Part shown: one piece after another, positions 45,055 through 55,248 of the stretch | Position numbering within the stretch: position 1 is the stretch's first letter | How the letters are laid out: each line of letters starts with the position of its first letter | NCBI GenBank assembly: GCA_029876055.1 | Contig: CM056877.1 | Span: 5,119,863 to 5,183,862, forward strand | Length of the DNA stretch: 64,000 bases | Direction: 5' to 3' | Origin: Madurella fahalii | Lineage: Eukaryota > Ascomycota > Sordariomycetes > Sordariales | The notes under the pieces: generated by a model | Told to the model about the DNA's origin: nothing | Seen by the model: only the letters and a program-made list of their open reading frames with translations | The model's database searches: none | Translations under genes and position numbers: made by a program

Positions 45055-46315
45055 ATGTCTGACATGTTTGACATCCTCGTCCCGGAGACCGGGAGCCCTG
45101 AAAGTACCCCAACCTCGGACGGTACCGGCATAACAGTGCCTGAAGAAGATGCGGGTGTTGCGTCTGCACCCGATGCGTGAGCTTGTCCCAACATCAGTAG
45201 GCACTTTTCCGAAATACGTGACGCTAACCGCTTGTTACTCCCACTAGCGACACCACTGCTCTGCCGCCCGACGCTGAAGTGTACCTCGAGATCTGTGGAA
45301 GGCACTTCCCAAACCCGAAATACGGCTGGAGCTGGTACGCTGGAGTGCATTCCAGTAGAATTGGCACTGCAGCCGTACTGATCGTTCGCTAGGTATGTTG
45401 TTGACGACAAGTCTTTTGAGTTATGCGAGAGGGAGTAAGATAGCTCAATATATACAAGGACGAGTCTGACATCTATCTACAGTCTTATCGATCAAATATA
45501 CCAGAGGAACTTCAGCCTATACCGGGCCCTAATCGAGCAGCCCACCTCTGTACTCGACCTGAAGGCCCTATATAGCTACTGGACCGTGTATATTGATAAA
45601 GATCCGCTTTTACCGCGTCAGAGCTAATACAATGTTGGTTTTACTACCCAGTCGAGTTGCTCTCGAAAAGGTAGAGTCGGCCAACGTCCTCGGAATAGAC
45701 ATTGCCCCCGTCCCGTGTACCGCAGGGCCGAACTGCCGCTATAAGTTCGGCAATGTCGACTCGGTGTAGATCGGGGGGCAGCGGTCATTCGATTTGATCT
45801 ACAGCCGTAAGCTCCTAGGAAACGTCCACGACCGCACTAGGTTGTTCCGCAATGCCTTCATTTACCTGGATCCGGGTAGGTTTATCGAACTATACGATAG
45901 ACCATTTAGCTATAAAAGCAAGGACAGAGAAATCAAGGCTTAAGACTTTGTCTCTCGACAGGTACAGGAGCTTGGCAACATAATTGGCTATTCGTTTATC
46001 ATCACTTCTGGGGAGTATAAGAATGATATGGAAGTAGCTGGCTTCGTAGATGTATATAAAGAGTGGAAGACAATGCCGGTACAGGATTGGTTGGACTATA
46101 TCCTGGACGAGATCGAATGCTTTTTCTTACGGAAGCGGCATATAGAAGGTATACCTGGTGAAAAAATCAGTACAGAAATTGCAGACTTGCGTACCAAGCT
46201 TTTGTCGGAAGCAAGTAATGTCGATGTCCAATAGTAAGTTCCGTCTTAACTAGCGGAGGTATTAGCTAACCCATCAACAGCGTTACAGCATAGGGCCAGA
46301 AGCCCTGGAGACCCG
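45055..46315 (+). pseudogene. LaeA-like SAM-dependent methyltransferase (decayed)
   Basis: Start ATG 45055 (M-S-D-M-F-D-I-L-V-P-E-T-G-S-P). Exon 1 45055-45176 and exon 2 from 45248 join in phase (intron 71 nt, GTGAGC...CTAG); exon 2 has E-V-Y-L-E-I-C-G-R-H-F-P-N-P-K-Y-G. After a further intron the text L-I-D-Q-I-Y-Q-R-N-F-S-L-Y-R-A-L fits the helix before the Rossmann fold. The SAM motif I (D-x-G-x-G-T-G) is not seen; motif II onwards is: V-L-G-I-D-I-A-P-V-P, G-P-N-C-R-Y-K-F-G-N-V-D-S, F-D-L-I-Y-S-R-K-L-L-G-N-V-H and Y-L-D-P-G-R-F-I-E-L-Y-D. Near 46030, A-G-F-V-D-V-Y-K-E-W-K, and at about 46283-46310 the typical C-terminal Y-G-Q-K-P-W appears as A-stop-G-Q-K-P-W. TAG/TAA at Trp/Gln positions (45767, 45942) show RIP-like damage. 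Such proteins act as global regulators or O-methyltransferases. Confidence 0.6.
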
Positions 46316-46585
46316 AAATGTCAGATACCCAACATCCCACGCCGCCTGATACCATAGCGGCCCTCCCTCACTTGAGAGATCAAGGGTCCTTGATGCCTGT
46401 CGTTCAAACAGTACCGACCCAGTATACACTGAGCTACGGATACAGCCCTATAACTGTCGACTCCGAGGAGATCGAATACTTTTTTATACCTCATGAAAGG
46501 ATTGCAGACTTGCGTACCGTCGATGTCCAATAGTAAGTTCCGTCTTAACTAGCGGGGGCATCAGCTAACCCATCAACTACAGCCC
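46105..46585 (+). repeat. Partial tandem duplication of an exon end and its intron
   Basis: GAGATCGAATGCTT...ATTGCAGACTTGCGTACC...GTCGATGTCCAATAGTAAGTTCCGTC at 46109-46250 recurs, shortened, at 46469-46560. Both copies include the same intron start (GTAAGTTCCGTCTTAACTAG) and acceptor region (GCTAACCCATCAAC). Confidence 0.8.
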
Positions 46586-47047
46586 TATAACTGACGGTTT
46601 CGAGGCTGGCTTCCCTTTATCTACCGAATTCCCCGAGATTATAGGTGGGCCGGCGCCGGATTCGCATCTTCCCCTAATAACTCCCTCGACGATGCTTCAG
46701 TCGGCCGATAACGTAATCCAACTACAAAACGGGACTTTAACGCGCAAATGGCCAAGCAGGACCGCGCCAAGATACTAGGAACCGCACGGGCCAGGCGATA
46801 CCGCACCAAGAAACGAGAAGCCGATAAACAGCTGGAGACCAGAGAGTCCGACACCAGAGAGCGGAACCAGCATCTGCTCGCCCTCGACAAGCTGCGTAAC
46901 GAAGTACGCTGGCTCAACACCGAGCTACGAAAGCATGCCGACTGCAATTTTTTCCCCATCCAGCACTACTTGTTGAATACAGCCGCAAACTTCTCCCGGG
47001 CGGAGGGTGTCAGATTCGAAGGTAACAGATCGGAGGGAGGGATATAG
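46318..47047 (+). pseudogene. bZIP transcription factor, in frame with the methyltransferase tail; one shift
   Basis: The frame of the methyltransferase end (G-Q-K-P-W-R-P-E) runs straight into M-S-D-T-Q-H-P-T-P-P-D at 46318, so the two may form one fused gene or the ATG may be an independent start. After an intron at 46534-46582 (GTAAGT...CTACAG) comes S-P-I-T-D-G-F-E-A-G-F-P-L, then a one-base shift near 46700, and then the bZIP domain at 46748-46960: basic region A-R-A-R-R-Y-R-T-K-K-R-E-A-D-K-Q-L-E, Leu/Val heptads (L-L-A-L-D-K-L-R-N-E-V-R-W-L-N-T-E-L), ending H-A-D-C-N-F-F-P-I-Q-H-Y, a tail common in fungal bZIP regulators. The usual invariant Asn of the basic region is Thr here (G-T-A-R-A-R-R), which would be expected to weaken or alter DNA binding. 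Confidence 0.6.
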
Positions 47048-47618
47048 TGTGGGAATAGGGGATGTTGACTGTGGTTATACGTTTGTGGCGGTGATCTTAC
47101 GGTCCAGTATAATGCGAAGTGAATTGGATTACCAAGAGATACAGTTGCACCGCTAGCACAGCCATAAGAGCCTATCTGTTCGCGCCCTACCCAACCTCGT
47201 GCCCTCACTCTCCATCATGTGAATGTGTCTGAGGATTACCACGTCGCCCGCTACCCAGGCCGGAATCCTTGACGAGGGAGAGGACAGACGTGAAGGAGCC
47301 CTGGTAGCCCGCGGTGTGCAAGCGCCCCACGCCGCGTGCATCATGCCCGCCAGCCACCCCCCCGGGGGGCCAACAACTACCCCCCCACTGCAGGATCCCC
47401 CACCTTATAGAGGGCGGTTCGGAGGTCTCGCGATCGCCGGGTCACGCAGGCATTCACTGCATCCGATGATAAGCAGTGAACCCTGCAATGTGACACACCT
47501 CACAAACGTCAGCATTTTCGAATATAAAGCGGCTCCACGGTGATTCTGCCCGCCGCTGTCGCACACCCACCGTAACTAGCTATAGGATTCTGCCTGCATA
47601 TAATCCCGAGCCGCATCT
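47048..47618. other. No gene supported
   Basis: Convergent 3' flanks of the bZIP and F-box genes; C-rich run near 47355-47395. Nothing recognised. Confidence 0.5.
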
Positions 47619-49088
47619 TCACTCTCGTTGGAAGTGAATTTCGCACCGTAAACCGGCCGGTTCATGGGTGATCCAGGGGACCCTAGGTACTACATCTGGG
47701 CCCGCGCGTGGCTCTGCACCAGGCAGGCGAATAGAAGGATCAAAGGAGATAAACAGCAGGTTGCGACTCAGATCAACCGGGTGAAGAAGCGAACGTTCAT
47801 CCGAGCTAGCCGTCTTCCAAACGTCCACTCGGACACGGTCGAGAACTTCGTGATGAAAACCATCACCGCTCCAGTATAGATCCGTATCTCGGTGTTCCGG
47901 CCCCTCAACTTCCGATTTTTGTAGTTGAGGGCCGCTAGCCGCAAGGCGGCGCAAACTCCCACGGATGTTGCGGGGCTCGAGTTCCTTCCGGAAGAAGCCA
48001 AGGAAGGATTGGGATGATGGATCAAAGAGAGCGATGGAACATCCGGACCTGATCGACTGGTCCCTTGCCGAAAAGACTGTATAGGAAGCCCCGGCTAGCG
48101 AGTTACCGCCAAACTGGATCGCCGCAATGCGAAACGCCGACGGTGCGTTGGCCTGCCAGGCGACCTCAATTTAGCCAGTTATCTCGTTCCTGAACAAATG
48201 ATAGTGATGAGCATCGTTGAGCACAGGCTGCTCCGCTTGCTCGATGTCATCGCTGCCAGTTAAAGGGAATCGGAAAGCAGAACACTGTCCTCCACGTCTT
48301 TTGACTACACCGTAGAAGTAGTCGTCAAAGATTCGAAGGAGCCCTGCTCCCATGTCGAGATCTCAAGAGGTTTTTCGATCCATCTGCGCTGAGTGATGTG
48401 GAAACGCTTTATTTCAGAGCTCCACGGTCCCAGGACATACAGAAACCTATCGTTATTGCGTACAACGATACCAAAGCTAGCGCTGATTGTGGTAAGGACG
48501 TCGCCGGTTTGTGTGTTGAAGACGACAACCTTAATTTGATAATGCTCTGCGTGACGCCAGATACTTAGACAGGAGGCAATGTCATAGGCGTAATACAGCG
48601 GTTCAAACCCGCTATGCTCCTTGATATCTGTAATGCTGTTGAGGAGCCCACGAATGCTGACGACTATCTCGTCGCTAGCTGCCCGGTGTAGATCCCAGAT
48701 ATAGAATCTTTCGTTATAGACGTAGCAGAGGACGCCGTTCATGTAGATCCAGTTGTCGCTGCCAGACGAGATTGTTGCCACGAGATAGGGTCGCACGGAT
48801 TCGATAGCTGCGTAGCGACTCGCGAGCCGTTTTAGCTGGCCTCCATAGTCACTGTTGTCCCGGGCCTCTAGACTGAACGGGGCATAGGCCTAACCCAGTG
48901 TTAGCAAGCATGGAATTTCAGGTGAACGTCGGGGAAGAGTCGTCAAATACCATGAGCAGTGTTTTTGCAAATTCATTGAACACAGAATTGAACTTTCTAC
49001 ATGTGCCGCGCAGGCGGCAGGCATCGCGAAAAGGGAGGTACCCAAGGACAAGCAGTACCAGCTCACAGGGCAGCGTAACTAGCGACAT
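47619..49088 (-). pseudogene. F-box protein, one frameshift and one in-frame TAA
   Basis: Substrate-recognition subunit type of SCF ubiquitin ligases, about 470 residues. Start ATG 49088; exon 1 (49088-48951) is the F-box: L-P-C-E-L-V-L-L-V-L-G-Y-L-P-F-R-D-A-C-R-L-R-G-T-C-R-K-F (written here in part across two breaks of the family pattern L-P-x-E-L / L-R-x-T-C-R). Intron 48950-48890 (61 nt; GTATTT...GCTAAC...TTAG), phase 0, leads to A-Y-A-P-F-S-L-E-A-R-D. The C-terminal part (W-I-Y-M-N-G-V-L-C-Y-V-Y, I-K-V-V-V-F-N-T-Q-T-G-D) resembles the β-propeller-like region of fungal F-box proteins. A one-base shift at 48341 (GGGCTCC, one C short) separates W-E-Q-G from L-L-R-I-F-D-D-Y-F-Y-G; a TAA at 48171-48173 lies between E-I-T-G and I-E-V-A-W-Q; the frame then stays open to the stop at 47619. 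Confidence 0.7.
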
Positions 49089-51292
49089 AGTCCAAGACGG
49101 GCGCGTTTTTGCCGTGTGTTTCGGGAAGCGGGCATGAGGAGCCGTGGCGGTCGTGCATGTACTGCAAAGCCCCGCCAGTTGGTGTGCAGTGATGAGCTGT
49201 ATAAGATGGGGGCTGTGTGCGCGTCTATAACAATACCTTTTGGCCAGGTTGGCTCTCTTGGACACCTGATTGGTTCCGGTAACCAGTTGGCGTGAGAATA
49301 GTAGACGCATTTACGTCCAGGATCTCACCCAAATCGCAGGCAGAACTGCACCTTTCTCCACCGCCGAAAACCTAGAGGTACAATAACCAGTCCCAGCCTC
49401 CCTCAAGTCGTCGTTTCATTCGAGCTCACCTCCGCCGATCTAATGAGCAATCCCTATTGACTCTAACATGCTCCAAAGCACCTCGGACATCTAGAAGCCA
49501 TAACCATCATCCTCCTAGCCCAGAGGGATATCCAATCACTAACTTACCTCGAGGCATTGCCACATTACGTATGCACATGTGCATTCATGCCTGGACCTCC
49601 CCCCACCTAGCGCCAACATCCCCCTTCTACAGTATCCTCCGCATTACACCGCGGAAGCGCCGCAATACCCAGCATATTGCAGTAATCCCTCTAGGGGTAG
49701 GAGTAGGCTGGAGTGCTACATCTACAATTTCCCTCACACCCTTAGCGCAGCCTAATACTTTCTCGCTCGCTACTACACTGGTCACAGCCCCTACAGTATA
49801 TCAAGTAGCCAAACCAGCTATCGACCTCGGCCTAATGTACACCGAATCGACTGAACAGAGGTCCGCAACTTAGCCCAGGCTTGTGCCCGTAGCAACCGCC
49901 ATCGGCAGTATTCCATACCGTTAAGTCGTACCCCCATACCGTGAGTCTCGCGTTATAGCTCCCCTTCCTAGATTAAGCGCGGGGTGTAGTACCTCCGAGC
50001 GAGGCTGGAGAGCGGCCAACGTCACTAACATATCCGCTGTCCCCGGATCTACCGGTTACTCGTCAGAGATCCCCATCGACTTCTATTGGTTCAACAGCCA
50101 CTTCCATTTGAGACCTACAGCATTCGCTATAGTTCCGCACTCCTCCGGGACTAACTAGGTAGCACTTAGTCTCTAAGGAGAATAAAAGACAGCAGGGTAC
50201 GTATCGGTACCGGAGTAAGGACGGGCTCGCTAATATCACCAACGGGAATAGGACCCGGATAAGGATACCTGCATGAGACGTACTTATGCATTAGCGTAAT
50301 ATTCGATTATCTCTGCATTCCGGTCTTCCGCTGGTTTTTCCGGCGAATCAATTGGGAGCCCTTATATACCCACCGGTCTAAAGGGATGCCCAATCATCAA
50401 CCACGTGCTGGAGACATTGCTATAGCAAATGAGAACGTATTACCGCAAGCCCGTTAGCAAGACTGCAGGGAGAAGTACACAAGGATGCTCGGAATCCATA
50501 GGCCACCACGTAGTACCTCTAGTACTATATTGCTCTAGCAAAGCCGGAACTGAAGGCCGGTGAAGTTCCGCGGTGTCCCGGCAGGGTCTGGGCCGACGCT
50601 CTAATTTGGCCTCTAGCTCCCAAGGGGGTTGAGAGTCTCAATGTCCGCTTAGTGCCTCTATACTGCAAGACTGAGAAGTACCAGTAGTATATCGCTCATC
50701 TATCATCTCGCCGATGGGGTTACATCCATAACTTTGCCCAGCTCATTGACGGAGGTACGGGTAGGGACTCGGTACTATACGTACTGCCACATAGGACATG
50801 CAACAAGTTATAGTACCACGCCGGGTTTGTCCCCATTTTCGATCAGGCCCCGATAGGGAAGGGCGGAGCTATGAGATATATAGCAGAACTGCTATAAGCT
50901 TCAAACTATTGGATTGAGAACTCAGCGAGGAGTTTGATAGCGAATGCGGCTGCAAATTAGCTTGCTCAACTGTTCCAATCGGGGCTATGCAAATGTAGGA
51001 GACGAAGCAGAAGTACAAGGAACAGATATAAGGGGGCGGTCCGTCGGCCATTCTCGTTTCGAAACGGTGGGTTCGGAGCCTGACATAGCCCGCAAAACAG
51101 GAATCGAAGATCAGGGAGGTTAGGCAGATACGCTAATTTACAAACGGCTGCATTACGGGACTAGCCAAGCCGCCGCTATCCCGCTATACAGCTAATATTG
51201 TAATACATCATAAATTTGACTCCGCCTATACAATAGTCTTGTGGACTGACTTAGTTATTACCTAAACCGCATACCGACTCAGCATCGTAATC
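49089..51292. other. RIP-like DNA with a possible coding relic
   Basis: Stop-rich. Between about 50640 and 51130 one plus frame reads as protein if TAG/TAA are ignored (F-A-Q-L-I-D-G-G-T-G-R-D-S-V-L-Y-V-L; P-I-F-D-Q-A-P-I-G-K-G-G-A-M-R), and 49990-50160 similarly (S-E-I-P-I-D-F-Y-W-F-N-S-H-F). I cannot name either. Confidence 0.35.
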
Positions 51293-53173
51293 ATGCCTAA
51301 CTCGGTAACCGATTCGGACGCTGGTGGCGGGCACATAGCAGCGTCCGAGTTTGCCGTGTTCTACAGAGACTTAGCCTCATCATTCTCGCTTCTAACAAGA
51401 ACTAACGGTAACCATCTTTTTCTTGAAGATAGTCGGAAAATATTTGACACCTCAGGAGGTGCCGCCGTAGGTTATATTGGTTAGGGAAATATGAGAGTCG
51501 CCAAAGCCGTCCGCACTCAAATCCTCAACGTTCCATACTGTACTTCAATTTCCTACACAACCGAGGTTTAGAAAAGCTATATAACTTCCTAATTAAGTCG
51601 ATCAACAGCCACATAGCACGAACCTATATAGTTAACTCTAGTAAGTTGGTTACTCGATCCTTACTTCCTAAGACTAACAGCTTCCTTCCAAGGCTTGGAG
51701 GCAGTAGAGATAGCTCTGAAGCCTGTACAACAGTATTTCGTCGAACTCGGTCGACCAGAATGAACTAGGTTTATTGCCCGAAGGTAGTCTTACTACAGGG
51801 CCACTCTTAGAACACTGGCTATAGGAGGATACAAGTATTGTCGAGCTAACTTTGAGCCGCTATTGATAGAAAATGCTTTACTTATATCTCCATGCTTTGA
51901 ATATCGCAGAAAGGGTCCAGATAAATCATACAAAAGCTACGTCGCAAGATTGACCAAGGAGCTAGAGGATGAGTTCCAAAGAGTTGGCCCTAATACAGTC
52001 TATACCTTCGTTGCCAAACTCGTAGTGGGTGCTGTAAGTATTTCCTCTTCAGTACGCATAGAGTGCTGCTAACGATATAGTAGGTACTGGAGTATATGCT
52101 TCCAGTACTAGGATATTTCTAAGCGATACTAAATATCTGCTATAAGTACAGTATACTCTTGATTTTGGACGAGGTCATATGCGGTATAGAACAAACCAAG
52201 ACTCTCTATACCTAGCAGTAGAAAGGTATCCTCCCTGATATCCAGACTATCGGAAAAGGCCTTAGCAGTAGGTACCAACCCGTTACTAGTATCCTCGCAA
52301 GCCATTGAGTTGTCAATACAATAAAAAATAGCTCCTCGTATAATACTCTTAGTAGTACACCAGTTTTATATTTAGTACTAATACAGGTACAGGACTTTTA
52401 TTCATAGCTATACATTTCAGGGTAGCCCTCCTACCTATACAGCTACCCTCGAGGTACAGCGGATTATACAAGAGGATAGGCTCCTTAAGAATATCAAGGA
52501 GAGAGGTAAATTACTTAGGGAGTGGCTGATAGAGGAACTCATACATCACCCCAACATAGGTGACATTAGGGGCTATAGTCTCTTTTAGGGCATCGAGTTT
52601 GTTACCGATAAGATGAACTCTACGCCGTTTCCAGCTGAGGCACATATAGCCAGTAAGTTGAGCGAGCTGGGACTGACTCGTGAATACTTGATCAACGTAT
52701 ATCCTGGGAGTGGGACAGCGGACGGGGAACGCGGCGACCACATTATTATCTCACCTGCCTACAACGTTGGCTGTAACGAGATTGAGCGGATTGTCGCGAC
52801 TATAGCTAGGCTTGTTCACGGCTATTTTGAGCGAAGGAATGGTAAGTCCCTTCTCTAGAGCACGCTCGTCCTTTGACCGTTATAACTACATCACTAACAC
52901 AGACTTTCTTGGCGAGGAAGAAATGGACTTTGTAAATGTTTCAGAAGAACTTGGATACTATATACACTTAGAAGGTAAGATTTATATCCTTAACGGTACG
53001 CTAGTCCTAAAGTAAAAGTAGTATATAAACCAAACAACCTAACAGTAGAGGAACTCAGAGTCTTTGCGGAGAAACTGGGAGAAAAAGGGGCGACTGATTA
53101 TGCGAAACTGTTTGACGGAGAACCAGGTAACTACGAGAAAGTACTGGTCAACCTGAAAGAGATATCTGCTTGA
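51293..53173 (+). pseudogene. PLP-dependent class III aminotransferase with C-terminal extension; 5' part RIP-damaged
   Basis: Fold-type I aminotransferase (ornithine/GABA-type class). Start ATG 51293; D-T-S-G-G-A-A-V-G-Y-I-G near 51445 is the N-terminal family block; S-P-C-F-E-Y-R and E-L-E-D-E-F-Q-R-V-G-P-N-T-V follow. L-L-I-L-D-E-V near 52155 holds the Asp that contacts the PLP ring nitrogen and T-I-G-K-G-L near 52250 holds the PLP lysine. I-G-D-I-R-G and L-I-N-V-Y-P-G-S-G-T-A-D-G-E-R-G-D-H close the fold. Up to ~52585 there are many TAG/TAA at Trp/Gln positions; beyond that the frame is clean. Two introns with agreeing phase (52842-52901 and 52975-53045) add a ~70-residue tail: D-F-L-G-E-E-E-M-D-F, E-E-L-R-V-F-A-E-K-L-G-E-K, N-Y-E-K-V-L-V-N-L-K-E-I, stop 53171-53173. 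The tail is not part of the usual enzyme. Confidence 0.7.
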
Positions 53174-53472
53174 CAGCTCCTATATACAACTGGTATAAGA
53201 GAAACGCTTATTATTGTTAATACTAGCCTATATAGGAGACCAAAAATGCGGAAACGTGAATCCATACAGATGATCGTCAGATCTAGTGAAAGCTAAAACC
53301 TGGATCAACCTAGCTAAAGGAGTAGCCACGTGCAATCTCACGATAGCTAGCCGATTTAAACACTCCAAGGCGCAGGGTTGCCGTTGGTTGCTTCAGAGGC
53401 TAGGCCTGAATCCGCTCTGGCTCCGGGGTGAGGTGCCGCATTAGGCTGTGAGGGGTCCGCGGTGTACCTGCT
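53174..53472. other. No gene seen
   Basis: Short spacer before the solo LTR; the minus frame 53356-53544 is cut by the LTR and has no support. Confidence 0.5.
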
Positions 53473-53762
53473 ATGGCTGTCAAAAGGGTCAGGCGCTAGT
53501 TCAAAGATCAGGATCACAGGATCTAGTGCAGGAGTCAAACCCATGTAATCTAGTCAGCTAAAGCAAGCTGGCAGCTAACTGCGCCACTGTACGGACGTCA
53601 TCCTGTACGCGTATCTCGTCTATAAAAGGAGCAAACTCTCCAGCAAAGATAGACGGGATGGACAACGGGACACAGAGACAATCAACACAATCAACACAAG
53701 ACACATAAAATCCTAAACTGTCATTTCCCAAGATTCAGAGGTGCCGTGTTTCCAACAATGGC
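53473..53762 (-). repeat. Solo LTR, family A, minus strand, TSD ATGGC
   Basis: 280 bp from TGTCAAAAGG (53478) to GTTTCCAACA (53757); perfect ATGGC duplications at 53473-53477 and 53758-53762. Closely matches 11707-11965 and the reverse complement of 10210-10492, with the same CTATAAAAGGAGC promoter-like box near 53620. Confidence 0.9.
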
Positions 53763-54190
53763 ACATTTCTGGGGGTAGAGGGGTAGCTTGAAGGGAAGAC
53801 CGGCTCACTGACCCGCCAGGTAGTTTATAGCGGAGAAAAAAGGGCACATTCCTTCTTCTCCCTCCTAGATCGCGTAACTGAGGTTCCCGTCTAGGCAAGA
53901 CAGAGTGGGAATTCTCGAAAGGATGTATCAAGTCAGATTCCCGAAAACCCCCCTGTTGTTGGTTGCGAGAGTTGTGAGATACGGCACCGGGAATGACTCA
54001 GGGAGCTGGAAACGGCAACCTATGGAGCTGAAATATAATAGAGGGCTAGAAACGGCGACCTTGGAGCCGAAAACGGCACTATAGAGCTAAGATCTGGGGT
54101 GCTGCACCTAGAACTCGAGACGCTGAATCTAGAATTCAGGACGTTGGACCACAATCAGGGACATCAGAGAATGGAATAAGTAGAAGTCAT
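53763..54190. other. No gene seen; short GGAGCTGRAAACGGC-type repeats
   Basis: Between 54000 and 54090 GGAGCTGGAAACGGC / GAGGGCTAGAAACGGC / GGAGCCGAAAACGGC recur at about 35-45-bp steps; no coding support. Confidence 0.5.
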
Positions 54191-54613
54191 ATGGAGTGCC
54201 CGAGCCCTAGATTCTCTTATACTCTTCCCTGTCTGATCATCGGAGCTGAACTGAACCGGTTCCAAGTGATGATGGACACTATGGAGAAACCTCTCGAGGC
54301 TGACAGCACACTAAAACGCCAACCCAAGTCAGGAGATGCGGTACGCCGCCTGATAAAGAAAAGGGATAGAAGTGGTGCAAATTTTCGGAAGAGATGGCGA
54401 ACCCTAGTTAAAACCGGATGTGAATTATATCGAGACTACAGCGCTAGGATTTACTTCTCGATCTCGATACCTAGGATACGAAAAGACTTCGTCTTTCGAT
54501 CTGGTAAGGAAGTTTCACCAATATTGCTAAGTGAACTTGTAAATGACCTTTTCCCCTATAACGGTATAGCTACTAACAACGAAAGGAAATGCTCTATCCG
54601 GTACTGGTCATAG
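54191..54613 (+). CDS. MADS-box-like protein (small, possible remnant)
   Basis: 140-codon frame starting at ATG 54191. Residues about 55-105 resemble a MADS domain: a basic stretch with R-K-R-W-R-T-L-V-K-T-G-C-E-L followed by S-A-R-I-Y-F-S-I and R-K-D-F-V-F-R-S, which follows the family pattern R-K-R-x2-T-L-x-K-K-x2-E-L ... A-x-V-Y-x2-I ... F-x-S. The canonical second Lys (T-L-x-K-K) is Thr. The N-terminal 25 residues are not typical and the true start may be M-M-D-T-M-E-K near 54270. Sequence after the stop stays AT-rich and RIP-like. If real, a DNA-binding protein of the type multiplied in fungal accessory DNA; alternative is a chance frame. Confidence 0.35.
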   Translation: MECPSPRFSYTLPCLIIGAELNRFQVMMDTMEKPLEADSTLKRQPKSGDAVRRLIKKRDRSGANFRKRWRTLVKTGCELYRDYSARIYFSISIPRIRKDFVFRSGKEVSPILLSELVNDLFPYNGIATNNERKCSIRYWS

Positions 54614-55023
54614 TTACGGGGATTGAGGGTATATCACAAGGAAATAGAGGTAGCCGGCTTCTGAAGGAACCTATCTCTACCTGTAAATAATGGCTATGTT
54701 AAAGGTCAATTAAAGCTTACTCGTGCTTCTAAACCACCTTCTAGTACTTGTAACTGAATTTAATCGTTTAATTATAACTCTAAGTAAGTCTCTCCCTCTG
54801 ATCAGAGAGAGCCTAATTCCCGGGGACAGTTTTCTCCAACTTACTAGCTACTTAGTTGTACTTTGATCTTGGCGTTCAACTTTTAGCAAGCGCCTACTAA
54901 TATCTATACGTATATAAGGCAGTAATTCATAGGCTATTTTCCTATTTTTCAACTCCTACTTTCAATTTCCTATCTACTTACTACCTGGATCTATCTACTA
55001 GTAGAAGCTCCCTTTCCTACTTT
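54614..55023. other. AT-rich spacer with an imperfect palindrome
   Basis: CTCCCTCTGATCAGAGAGAG at 54792-54811 is one mismatch from the perfect palindrome found at 61592-61611. No gene. Confidence 0.5.
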
Positions 55024-55248
55024 ATATCTGTCAGATCGAAAATGGGGATTGCTATGAGAAAAGGAGAGTGAAAGGATGATTCGCATTGAAGGAGCGGCGT
55101 CTGCGCAGCTATCGCTTCTAAGGAGGTGGTAGGTGACAGTGTTGAACTCTGAACGTTCCAAAACTTCCGGCGAAGCCGGTAATTTATAGGCCCCTGACCC
55201 TGGCAGTGCCCTGCCTGCACCTGACACCCTCCTACACCTGACAATACC
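55024..55248. repeat. Solo LTR of the nested-element family
   Basis: 215 bp (55029-55243), TGTCAG...CTGACA, about 98 per cent like the LTRs at 4351 and 6609 by eye. Flanks ATATC (55024-55028) and ATACC (55244-55248) match at four of five bases; the one difference is C/T. Confidence 0.9.
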
